From Lentisphaeria bacterium (lineage in GTDB: Bacteria; Verrucomicrobiota; Lentisphaeria; Victivallales; Victivallaceae): a stretch of 49,521 nt of DNA. The notes beneath the pieces were generated by a model, which saw only the letters and a program-made list of their open reading frames with translations, did not search any database and was not told where the DNA came from. Both the position numbers and the translations under genes were made by a program. This document shows positions 32,512-41,092 of this stretch, piece by piece (position 1 is the stretch's first letter; every line of letters begins with the position of its first letter). The DNA is taken from NCBI GenBank assembly GCA_017457105.1, contig JAFTIA010000017.1, forward strand, positions 1-49,521. The letters run 5' to 3'.

Positions 32512-33675
32512 TCAGCGCATTTTCAGCGTTGCCAGACCGATGAGGGCGCAGAGTCCCGCCACGATCCAGAAGCGGATCGTCAATTTGGGATCCGGCACGC
32601 CCTTTTTCTCGTAATGATGGTGGATGGGTGCCATCAGGAAGATCCGTTTCCCGTTCCGGTAACGGTAGCTGGTTCGCTGAAGCCAGACGGAAACGGCTTC
32701 AATGAAGAAGATAAAACCGATGATGGGAAGCAGCAATTGCTGCCCCAGCATGATCGCCACCAGAGAGAGTGCGCCCCCCAGAGCCAGACTGCCGGTATCC
32801 CCCATGTAGATGGGGGCCGGAGCGCAGTTGTGCCAAAGGAATCCCAGACACCCGCCTGCAATGGCACAGGCATAAACCCCCACTTCACCTGCCTGCGGGA
32901 TGTAGGGAATACTTAAATAATCTGCAAAGATCTTGTGGCTGTGCAGATAGGCAACTGCCGCAAATGCCAGTGCCGCAAAGACCATGCACCCGGCAGCCAG
33001 CCCGTCCTTGCCGTCCGTCAGATTGACCCCGTTGCTGGTTCCTGCCAGTACGGCATAGTTGAATCCCAGCATGATAATGAGGCAGAGTGGCATGAGCGGC
33101 AGCGGAAGATAACACAGCGGAGCCTTCATAAAGGGGATCCATACGGCGATATTTTCCGTTCCCGGCAGAAATTGGAAGGGTTGACGGGAGAAGGGGCAAT
33201 AGACCTGCATGGTCACTGCACCGTGTGTTTTATACAAGGCGTAAATGGCGAACACCGCTACAACTGCCTGAACGATGAGTTTGGTGCGCTCTTTCACCCC
33301 GTCCTTTTCGCTCCGGAGATAGCGGGTTTTGATAATATCATCCACCATGCCGAGCCCCATCAGTGCCAGCGTGGCGATGATAAAGACAAAGAGTGTCCGT
33401 TCCGGGAGTTTGCCCCAGAACAAGGTGGAAAGGATGATCCCGGCAATGATGACCACTCCGCCCATCAGCGGCGTGACCGGCTTCTGCTGCGGGGCATCGT
33501 CCGTTCTTGCCGATCTCTGCACGCAGTGTTTCCGGAAAAACGGCAGCAGCGGCGGGATGGCAAAGACCACCAGCAGAAATGCCGTGAGAAATGCCCCGGC
33601 TGAACGGAAGGTGACATAGTCAAAAAGACGCAGCGGCCCGAAATGGGTACTCCAATCTGCCAGAAGATAAAGCAT
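32512..33675 (-). CDS. mraY: Phospho-N-acetylmuramoyl-pentapeptide transferase
   Basis: A 387-residue integral membrane enzyme, some 25 longer than usual. It transfers phospho-MurNAc-pentapeptide from UDP to undecaprenyl phosphate, giving lipid I. Key motifs: MGLGMVDDIIK with the paired Asp, NLTDGKDGLA, FLWHNCAPAPIYMGDTGS, and PIHHHYEKKG near the C terminus. About ten membrane helices are visible. It is normally inside the dcw cell-wall cluster; here it follows dapA by 24 bases and precedes an AraC gene, with no murein ligase or ftsW nearby. Confidence 0.95.
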   Translation of the reverse strand: MLYLLADWSTHFGPLRLFDYVTFRSAGAFLTAFLLVVFAIPPLLPFFRKHCVQRSARTDDAPQQKPVTPLMGGVVIIAGIILSTLFWGKLPERTLFVFIIATLALMGLGMVDDIIKTRYLRSEKDGVKERTKLIVQAVVAVFAIYALYKTHGAVTMQVYCPFSRQPFQFLPGTENIAVWIPFMKAPLCYLPLPLMPLCLIIMLGFNYAVLAGTSNGVNLTDGKDGLAAGCMVFAALAFAAVAYLHSHKIFADYLSIPYIPQAGEVGVYACAIAGGCLGFLWHNCAPAPIYMGDTGSLALGGALSLVAIMLGQQLLLPIIGFIFFIEAVSVWLQRTSYRYRNGKRIFLMAPIHHHYEKKGVPDPKLTIRFWIVAGLCALIGLATLKMR

Positions 33676-33699
33676 TCTGCCGGGATCTCCCTTGAGCCG

Positions 33700-34572
33700 T
33701 TATTGGAGAACGCCGCAACGCTTGAGCGTGGCTTCCAGTTTGGCACGGTTCGCTTCGCCAAGTTCGCAAAGCGGCAGACGGTATTCTTCGGCGATCATAC
33801 CCGCCATGGCCATAGCCGCCTTGATGGGAATGGGGTTGGTTTCGATGAACTGATCCCGGAAAAGACAGTAGTAACGGCGGTGCAGTTCCATAGCGGTCTG
33901 CAAATCGCCGTCAGAAAATGCCTTGACCATTTTGACCATGTCTGCCGGAATGATGTTGGACGCAACACTGATGATGCCGGATGCCCCCACTGCCATCATG
34001 GGAAGCGTCAGGGAATCGTCGCCGGAAAGAATGGTAATGTCGCACAGATCCCGGATGGCGGAAACCCGGTCAACACTGCCTCCTGCTTCTTTGATGGCTG
34101 CCACCATGGAATTTTTGGAAAGACGGGCAACGGTGGATTCTGCAATAGGTACCCCGGCCCGGCCCGGCACATTGTAAAGCACCACCGGGAGTCCGCCCTT
34201 GTCTGCCACTTCGCTGAAATGGCGGTACAGACCTTCCTGGGTGGGTTTGTTGTAATAAGGCGTTACCTGAAGCGTGGCATCGGCACCGTCTGCTTTGGCC
34301 TGGCGGGTCATTTCAATGGCTTCCCGGGTGCAGTTTGCGCCGGTCCCGGCAATGATCTGGCACTTGCCCTGTGCCCGGGCAATGACCAGACGGATGACCT
34401 GTTCGTGTTCCTCGTAAGTGAGGGTGGGGGATTCGCCTGTGGTACCGACGGGGACGATCCCGGCCACGCCGGCAGCGATCTGTTCATCCACCAGACGGTT
34501 CAACGCATCGGTATCGACTTTGCCGTTGCGGAACGGGGTGACCAGCGCAGTGTAAACTCCCTGAAACTTCAT
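33700..34572 (-). CDS. dapA: 4-Hydroxy-tetrahydrodipicolinate synthase
   Basis: A 290-residue TIM-barrel lyase of the DapA family that condenses pyruvate with aspartate semialdehyde, the first step to meso-diaminopimelate and lysine. The Schiff-base lysine is in MVAAIKEAGG, the proton-relay Tyr in VTPYYNKPTQEG and the Thr pair in GTTGESPTL, all matching true DapA rather than N-acetylneuraminate lyase. AAGGAG precedes the ATG. It is first in an operon with mraY, linking two peptidoglycan precursor steps. Confidence 0.95.
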   Translation of the reverse strand: MKFQGVYTALVTPFRNGKVDTDALNRLVDEQIAAGVAGIVPVGTTGESPTLTYEEHEQVIRLVIARAQGKCQIIAGTGANCTREAIEMTRQAKADGADATLQVTPYYNKPTQEGLYRHFSEVADKGGLPVVLYNVPGRAGVPIAESTVARLSKNSMVAAIKEAGGSVDRVSAIRDLCDITILSGDDSLTLPMMAVGASGIISVASNIIPADMVKMVKAFSDGDLQTAMELHRRYYCLFRDQFIETNPIPIKAAMAMAGMIAEEYRLPLCELGEANRAKLEATLKRCGVLQ

Positions 34573-34637
34573 ATTTCCATCTCCTTAAAAAAAGTTTTAT
34601 GACTGTTGAAAGCGACATTGGAATATCGCCAGATAAT

Positions 34638-34665
34638 AACATAGCGCATCAACTGTCTTTTTCAA
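34638..34665 (-). promoter_or_regulatory. Promoter of dapA-mraY, TTGAAA-16-TATGTT
   Basis: On the minus strand TTGAAA (34660-34665), 16 bases, TATGTT (34638-34643), about 65 bases before the dapA start. Confidence 0.5.
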
Positions 34666-34749
34666 TGAAAAAAACACTGAAAACTTGCAAAAATCCTGCA
34701 GATGGATTACTGTATAGCAAAAGTAATGAACAAAATGGAGGATTTTCAG

Positions 34750-35307
34750 ATGAAAAAGATGTTGTTGACAGTGTTTGCCGCCGGGTTGACGGCGGTGTTT
34801 GCCGCCGGGTGTGTGCATTTTGAATACGATGGAGAATCCGCTCCGGCAAATGATGCTCCGGTCAAAATCGTCCGGAAGTGTCCCGGTATGGACAAGTGCG
34901 GCGCCAAACGCCTCGGAAAAGCCGTTGCCTGGGGGAATTATCAGGATGTTTCCCGTGACCGGCTGGAAGAATGTCTTAAAAAGGAAGCCGCAGAACGGGG
35001 GGCCAATGTGGTGCTGGTGACAGCCGATCAGGTGGTTCCGGACGGGACGGCGGTAAGGGTGGATCCCATGGTCAAAACCATGGAAACGGTAAGTCCCAAC
35101 AACACCTATTCCATGAACCAGCTCCAGCAGGATTTTGACGGTGGTTACGGTCAGGCGGAACTTTTCGGAAAAAATGCCAAATCCGGCAATGTGAATTCCG
35201 GTACGGTCCGGGATTACACCCGCATCATCCGGGCGGATTTCATGGTTTGCTGTGACCCCGGAAAAGCGTGCAAGGCTGAAAAAAACGCTGATCCTGCGAA
35301 AAAATAA
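34750..35307 (+). CDS. Small lipoprotein of unknown function
   Basis: A 185-residue lipoprotein: leader MKKMLLTVFAAGLTAVFAAGC with the lipobox FAAGC, so Cys21 would be lipidated by the LspA encoded at 47212. The mature chain has several cysteines (KCPGMDKCGAK, VCCDPGKACK) and a region resembling DUF4156-like outer-membrane lipoproteins (AAERGANVVLVTADQV), a weak likeness. The ATG at 34750 has GGAGG upstream; an earlier ATG at 34702 would bury the leader. It ends 4 bases before the convergent GHL10 gene. Confidence 0.75.
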   Translation: MKKMLLTVFAAGLTAVFAAGCVHFEYDGESAPANDAPVKIVRKCPGMDKCGAKRLGKAVAWGNYQDVSRDRLEECLKKEAAERGANVVLVTADQVVPDGTAVRVDPMVKTMETVSPNNTYSMNQLQQDFDGGYGQAELFGKNAKSGNVNSGTVRDYTRIIRADFMVCCDPGKACKAEKNADPAKK

Positions 35308-35311
35308 GTTT

Positions 35312-36685
35312 TTACCGCATCCGGGGATAAGGCGTTTTATTCATCGGAGCCGTTACAGGAACCGCCGTCCGCCAATAGATCGATCGCAATTGGCGGATGG
35401 CGTTTTTCATGGCCGGAGTGGAGGGGGAAAGGATGCTGTTGCAGTTATACATCACCTGTCCCCGGATCTCCGGGTGTTTGGTGTTGTAGCGCAGCTGGTT
35501 CAAGAGTTCGGAGGCGTGGGGCCACTGACCTTCCCCCAGCCGGTAGGGCGCCATGCCGATATACAGTTTGACCCTGGTCCCCCGCACCTGCATCGCCCAC
35601 CAGTCTGTCAATGCCGCATAGGCGGCGGTGTCATGCCGGAACGGCCAGTAGATCTGGGGAATGATGATATCGATATCGTTGTTTTTGATCCACGCTCTGG
35701 TGTCTGCATGTTGTACCAGCAGCGATGATTTCCCTGCCGTAAGAGAGCCTGCCGGATGATCCTTCTGATTGGCCCAGATCCCGAATGGACTGATGCCGAA
35801 CTGGATTTTGCGGCCCGTCCGGCGAAAATGGTCATCCAGCGTTTTTTTGACTGTACGGATGAGGGTCGTGACATTGGCTGTGCGCCATTGATCCCGTGAG
35901 AGACGGCGGGGATTGTTCCTTACATAACACTGTGCATCAATGTTGCCGATGGCACTGTAAGGATAAAAGTAATCGTCAAAAACAATGCCGTCCACCGGAT
36001 ATGTTTCGGCGATCTCCTTGACGGTCTGTACCACATGGCGGATCACTTCCGGCTCGCCGGGATTCAGGAAAAGCAGATGGCCGCCCTCCGGCAGAGATTG
36101 GTCCAGCACAAGATGGGGGTTGCGCCGTGCAAAATTGTTTGGCGCAAGCGTGGCAAGATAACGGCGTTTGGTCAGCTTGGTTTTGCCGATCACCCGGTAA
36201 GGGTTCAGCCATGCGTAAAATTGCAACCCCTGTTTTTTTGCTTCCAGCAGGGCAGTTGCCAGAGGGTCGCCTTTTCCGGCAAGGGGGACGCCCTCCTGTC
36301 CGGAGAGATATTTGGACCACGGATTGTAACGGGAGGGATAAAAGGCATCATTGCAGGGGCGCACCTGAAAAAAAACAGCATTGAAATTTTGCGCCCGAAG
36401 CTGGCGGAATTTGCTCCGGACAGCCTCCTGAAATCCGGCGATGGAATTTTGTTTGGGGAAGTCAATATTTTCCACAGTGGCGATCCAGACCCCCCGCATT
36501 TCTGCGGAGGGCTGGCGGTATTGCGCGGGGACCAAAACTTTCCCCGGGAAAACTTTTCCGGCATAACGCTCCGGAGTCCCATCCGGCTTGTATAAAATAG
36601 TCAGCGGCGGAGGCGCCGCACAGAGGAACAGGGAAAAAACTGTTCCCAGTGCGGTGATGATTGCCTTTTTTCCGAGCCGGAGCAT
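35312..36685 (-). CDS. Exported glycoside-hydrolase-like protein, GHL10 (DUF187)
   Basis: A 457-residue protein with a signal peptide (MLRLGKKAIITALGTVFSLFLCAA). The TIM-barrel GHL10 domain begins at AEMRGVWIATVENIDFP and includes FNAVFFQVRPCNDAFYPS, FYAWLNPYRV, VDGIVFDDYFYP with the acidic pair expected at the active site, IQFGISPFGIWAN and DIDIIIPQIYWPF. Such proteins act on glycans in the periplasm or outside, for example peptidoglycan-related chains, though few are tested. It follows the TIM-barrel isomerase gene by 10 bases in one operon. Confidence 0.88.
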   Translation of the reverse strand: MLRLGKKAIITALGTVFSLFLCAAPPPLTILYKPDGTPERYAGKVFPGKVLVPAQYRQPSAEMRGVWIATVENIDFPKQNSIAGFQEAVRSKFRQLRAQNFNAVFFQVRPCNDAFYPSRYNPWSKYLSGQEGVPLAGKGDPLATALLEAKKQGLQFYAWLNPYRVIGKTKLTKRRYLATLAPNNFARRNPHLVLDQSLPEGGHLLFLNPGEPEVIRHVVQTVKEIAETYPVDGIVFDDYFYPYSAIGNIDAQCYVRNNPRRLSRDQWRTANVTTLIRTVKKTLDDHFRRTGRKIQFGISPFGIWANQKDHPAGSLTAGKSSLLVQHADTRAWIKNNDIDIIIPQIYWPFRHDTAAYAALTDWWAMQVRGTRVKLYIGMAPYRLGEGQWPHASELLNQLRYNTKHPEIRGQVMYNCNSILSPSTPAMKNAIRQLRSIYWRTAVPVTAPMNKTPYPRMR

Positions 36686-36695
36686 TCCTGCAGAT

Positions 36696-37460
36696 TTACT
36701 TTACAAAGCGGTCCACAATAAAGCGGTAACTGTCCGCCAGAGATTCAAAGGGATCTTTCTGGCAGACATCCTGTTCCACGATGTAGTATTCCACACCGGC
36801 TTTTTCCGCTGCTTCAAAGATACCGTCCCAGTTCAAGTTGCCGCAACCGATGGGGCGCATGCAGCGTTCGTTGTTGATAATGCCGTAATCCTTCAGGTGC
36901 AGAAGTTTCTGGCGGCCGGGGAACTTGTTGATCCAATCGATGGGATTCTGCCCGCCGGACTGGACCCAGAAAGTGTCGATCTCCGCCAGAAGAGAGGGGG
37001 CGAGGCGGTAGAGCATTTCCAGCTGTATCTCTCCATCGATCTTGCAGAATTCACGGGCGTGGTTGTGATAACTCAAGGTCACTCCGGCGGCCTGGAATTT
37101 CTGTGCGGCTTTTTCCAGAACTTCCGCCCATGCGGTCACAGCTTCCACCGTGTTCAAGTCCTGCAAATGGGGGCAGGGATACGCCGTATGGGGACACCCG
37201 ATCAACTTCAAACGGGCAATGACCGCATCCGGATCGTCAAAAATTTTCACAGCCGGGTCGTGGCTCGCACAGGGGAAAAGACCGCTGGCACGGATGATGT
37301 CCGCCAATACCTGATCGTCCATGGGGGCGATACCGGAAAGCTGGATCGCTTCATAGCCGATGGCTTTTACTTTGGCCAAAGATTTTTCCACATCTTCCGG
37401 TGTTTTGAGAAAATCCCGGAGGGTGTACAACTGGGCTGCCAACTGCGAATGTTTGATCAT
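36696..37460 (-). CDS. Sugar phosphate isomerase/epimerase-like TIM-barrel protein
   Basis: A 254-residue xylose-isomerase-like TIM barrel (IolE/Hyi-type). Metal-binding residues are seen in TLSYHNHAREF, LLAEIDTFWV, LLHLKDYG and YIVEQDV, the standard Glu/Asp/His set of the AP endonuclease 2-like family. It probably isomerises a keto-sugar or inositol derivative. AAGGAG precedes the ATG, and a TTGGCA-17-TACATT promoter lies upstream. It heads a two-gene operon with the GHL10 protein. Confidence 0.85.
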   Translation of the reverse strand: MIKHSQLAAQLYTLRDFLKTPEDVEKSLAKVKAIGYEAIQLSGIAPMDDQVLADIIRASGLFPCASHDPAVKIFDDPDAVIARLKLIGCPHTAYPCPHLQDLNTVEAVTAWAEVLEKAAQKFQAAGVTLSYHNHAREFCKIDGEIQLEMLYRLAPSLLAEIDTFWVQSGGQNPIDWINKFPGRQKLLHLKDYGIINNERCMRPIGCGNLNWDGIFEAAEKAGVEYYIVEQDVCQKDPFESLADSYRFIVDRFVK

Positions 37461-37499
37461 GATTCAACTCCTTGTGTTTATGAATAGCCGTCACTCTAT

Positions 37500-37528
37500 A
37501 ATGTAGCATATCCCGCTGAAATTGCCAA
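37500..37528 (-). promoter_or_regulatory. Promoter TTGGCA-17-TACATT of the TIM-barrel gene
   Basis: On the minus strand TTGGCA (37523-37528), 17 bases, TACATT (37500-37505), preceded by TGC. It directly follows the terminator of the gene upstream. Confidence 0.5.
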
Positions 37529-37529
37529 C

Positions 37530-37568
37530 AAAAAAACGCTCTGTATCAACGATTGCCGATACAGAGCG
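37530..37568 (-). terminator. Terminator of the acyl-CoA synthetase gene
   Basis: CGCTCTGTATC (37537-37547) pairs perfectly with GATACAGAGCG (37558-37568); on the minus strand the hairpin is followed by a run of seven T. Confidence 0.85.
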
Positions 37569-37592
37569 CAGGAAAATTCCGTGCAGTTTTTT

Positions 37593-39272
37593 TTACTTGG
37601 TATCCTTGCTCCACATTTCCCCTGTTTCCGCATGTTTGCGGAGAAGATCCCGCTTGATCTTGCCGGAGAAGGTCTTGGGAAGGAATTCCACATAGTCGAT
37701 CTCACGGGGATATTTGTACGGCGCAGTCACATACTTGACAAAGGTCTGCAACTCTTTTGTCAGGGATTCTGTTCCTGCAAATCCTTTGTGCAGAACAATG
37801 TATGCTTTCACTTTTTTGCCGCGCAAAGGATCGGGGGCTCCCACCACCGCCACTTCCCGGACGGCGGTGTGCTGCATCAGCACTTCTTCCACTTCCGAGG
37901 GGCCGATCCGGTAACCGGAACTTTTGATAATATCGTCACTGCGGCCCACAAACCAGAAACGCCCGTCAGGGTCCCGCCGGGCTTTATCGCCAGTGTAGTA
38001 GTAGCCGTTGATAAAGGTTTCCGCATTCTTTTCGGGACTGCCCAGATACTCCATCAGAAGTCCTGCCGGACGCTTGCCGTCAGAAATGCGAATGGCGATA
38101 CGGCCGTCTTCCCCGTCGGGGACCGCATTACCATCTTCGTCATGCAGTTCGATTTCCCACCCGGGGGAGGCAAAACCCATGGAACCGGGGACAGGTTCTC
38201 TGTCCGGCGGGTTGTGGGTAATGGCGGCAGTTTCCGTCTGCCCGTAGGCTTCCCGAATGACAATGCCGGTACCTTCCTGCCAGAGCCGGACGGTATCCGA
38301 ATGGATGGGTTCCCCGGCAGAGGTGCAGCTCTTGAGTTCCCGCAGATCCCATTCTTTTAAATTGGCCTGCACCAGCATACGGTACATGGTCGGCGGCGCA
38401 CAGAAACTGGTCACCCCGTATTTTGCAAGGATCGGCAGAAGTTCATTGTGGTGGAACTTGCCGCGGATATCACAAATCAGAAGACACGCCCCGGCGATCC
38501 ACTGGCCGAAATAGTTGCCCCAGAGATTCTTTGCCCAGCCTGTATCGGACATGGTGATATGCAGATCATGCTCATTCAGGCCGTGCCACAATTCCGCCGT
38601 GACCCGGTGCCCCAGCGGGTAGCCGTAGCAATGCAGCACCATTTCCGGGTGCTTGCTGGTGCCGGAGGTGAAAATGGTGAGCATGGGCTCATCGGACCGG
38701 AACTGCATCCGTCCGCCTTCCACTTCATACTGGGAATAGGTTTGGATATCTTCCATGGCGGCGGGATAATCGATCCAGTTCGGGCGGGAGCCGTTCACCA
38801 GAAGGCGTTTTTCCACAGTGGGGCAGTCTTCCATAATCTCATCAAATTTCTGGGCGTTGTCCACGTCCGAAATGATCATTTTGAAGCCGCCCCGGTTGAT
38901 GCGGTACTTCAAATCCGGCGGCATCAGCAGCGTGGGGGAGGGGCACTGGATGACCCCGATACGGATCATCGCCAGAGAAAGGATCCACCATTCCGGCAGA
39001 CGGGGCAGCAGGACCAGAGCCTTATCGCCGCGCTTCATGCCGGATTTCAGCAGAAGATTCGCCGCCTGGATGGAGAGACGCTTCAAATCATGAAATGTCA
39101 GTTTCCGCTCTTTGCCGTTCTGGGGATCGGTCCAGATCATCGCCAGTTTGTTGCGGTCATATTCTGCCCAGCGGTCGATAACGTCATAGGCAAAATTGAA
39201 ATATTCCGGCACCTTTACCGGGAAATCACTGCTGATGGCAGGTTGTTTTGTACTGTCAAAAACCGGATTCAT
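37593..39272 (-). CDS. AMP-forming acyl-CoA synthetase (acetate/medium-chain type)
   Basis: A 559-residue adenylating enzyme. Motif A3 is LTIFTSGTSKHPEMVLH, A5 is REAYGQTETA, A7 has YYTGDKARRDPDGRFWFVGRSDDIIKSSGYRIGP, and the A10 lysine lies in KTFSGKIKRDLL. These place it with acetyl-CoA/medium-chain acyl-CoA synthetases of the ACSM type, which activate a carboxylic acid to its CoA ester via the acyl-AMP. The acid is unknown. GGGAAG precedes the ATG. It is a single-gene unit with its own promoter and terminator. Confidence 0.92.
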   Translation of the reverse strand: MNPVFDSTKQPAISSDFPVKVPEYFNFAYDVIDRWAEYDRNKLAMIWTDPQNGKERKLTFHDLKRLSIQAANLLLKSGMKRGDKALVLLPRLPEWWILSLAMIRIGVIQCPSPTLLMPPDLKYRINRGGFKMIISDVDNAQKFDEIMEDCPTVEKRLLVNGSRPNWIDYPAAMEDIQTYSQYEVEGGRMQFRSDEPMLTIFTSGTSKHPEMVLHCYGYPLGHRVTAELWHGLNEHDLHITMSDTGWAKNLWGNYFGQWIAGACLLICDIRGKFHHNELLPILAKYGVTSFCAPPTMYRMLVQANLKEWDLRELKSCTSAGEPIHSDTVRLWQEGTGIVIREAYGQTETAAITHNPPDREPVPGSMGFASPGWEIELHDEDGNAVPDGEDGRIAIRISDGKRPAGLLMEYLGSPEKNAETFINGYYYTGDKARRDPDGRFWFVGRSDDIIKSSGYRIGPSEVEEVLMQHTAVREVAVVGAPDPLRGKKVKAYIVLHKGFAGTESLTKELQTFVKYVTAPYKYPREIDYVEFLPKTFSGKIKRDLLRKHAETGEMWSKDTK

Positions 39273-39298
39273 ATTGCTTCCCTAAAAATAAAAACAAG

Positions 39299-39327
39299 AT
39301 TATACATATTCAAATTTTAAAATATAA
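39299..39327 (-). promoter_or_regulatory. Promoter TTATAT-17-TATAAT of the acyl-CoA synthetase gene
   Basis: On the minus strand TTATAT (39322-39327), 17 bases, TATAAT (39299-39304). The -10 box is the full consensus, unlike most promoters here. Confidence 0.4.
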
Positions 39328-39383
39328 CCTCATTTTTCGGAAAATCAAATTAAAAAGCCGTGCAGAACGGTTTTTTTACAGAT

Positions 39384-40517
<1,134 letters not shown>

Positions 40518-40524
40518 TTATATT

Positions 40525-40553
40525 AATTTACAATCCGCAAGGCTTTTCGTCAA
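40525..40553 (-). promoter_or_regulatory. Promoter of tgt, TTGACG-17-TAAATT
   Basis: On the minus strand TTGACG (40548-40553), 17 bases, TAAATT (40525-40530), about 30 bases before the tgt start. Confidence 0.5.
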
Positions 40554-40561
40554 GCCCTGTC

Positions 40562-40589
40562 TTGACAAACTTCCGGGGGATGCTATATT
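40562..40589 (+). promoter_or_regulatory. Promoter of the lipoprotein-priA pair, TTGACA-16-TATATT
   Basis: Full-consensus TTGACA (40562-40567), 16 bases, TATATT (40584-40589) with TGC before it. Probably one of the strongest promoters of the window. Confidence 0.65.
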
Positions 40590-40636
40590 TATGCGGACTT
40601 TATACCATTACGGAATGTTGGAGCAGGGAGATGATG

Positions 40637-41056
40637 ATGAAAAAATGGATGCCATGCTTTGCCGCAGTGCTGGCTGCAATGTTTCTTGCCGGTTGTGCCA
40701 CAGAAAACAATTACCGGGAATGTGCGGATTTTTACAGTTTTCTGGTGGAAAATAATGTTACGGTGACCCAGTCCCAGCCGTTGAATCCGGCTCCTTTCCG
40801 GGCATCTTCCGGTATGGCGTTTGAGGTGACCGGCATTGAAGACGGAAAAGAAGTTCCGGTGGATGTGGCAGTGTATAAATTCAATATGGATCTTGAGTTG
40901 ATGCAGAAACGCATGAAGGAGATCCGCCGTTCCGGGTGTGTTTATCTTCTGGGGATCAAACTGCCGACGAAGATCAACGGCTCTTTTATTCTGCTGGGAT
41001 ATGAACGGTGCAAGCAGAAAAAGCAGATTTTGAAAGCTTTTGAAGAATTCAAGTAA
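40637..41056 (+). CDS. Small lipoprotein of unknown function
   Basis: A 139-residue lipoprotein with leader MKKWMPCFAAVLAAMFLAGC and lipobox FLAGC. The rest is a compact soluble domain without a recognised family (an FEVTGIEDGKEVPVDVAVYKF strand region, then a Lys/Arg-rich helical end). Three ATG codons stand in a row at 40631, 40634 and 40637; GGGAG at 40626-40630 is best spaced for the third. It precedes priA by 36 bases, likely on the same transcript. Confidence 0.7.
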   Translation: MKKWMPCFAAVLAAMFLAGCATENNYRECADFYSFLVENNVTVTQSQPLNPAPFRASSGMAFEVTGIEDGKEVPVDVAVYKFNMDLELMQKRMKEIRRSGCVYLLGIKLPTKINGSFILLGYERCKQKKQILKAFEEFK

Positions 41057-41092
41057 GCTGTATTGGCTTGCAAATCCGGAAAAGGCGTTTAT

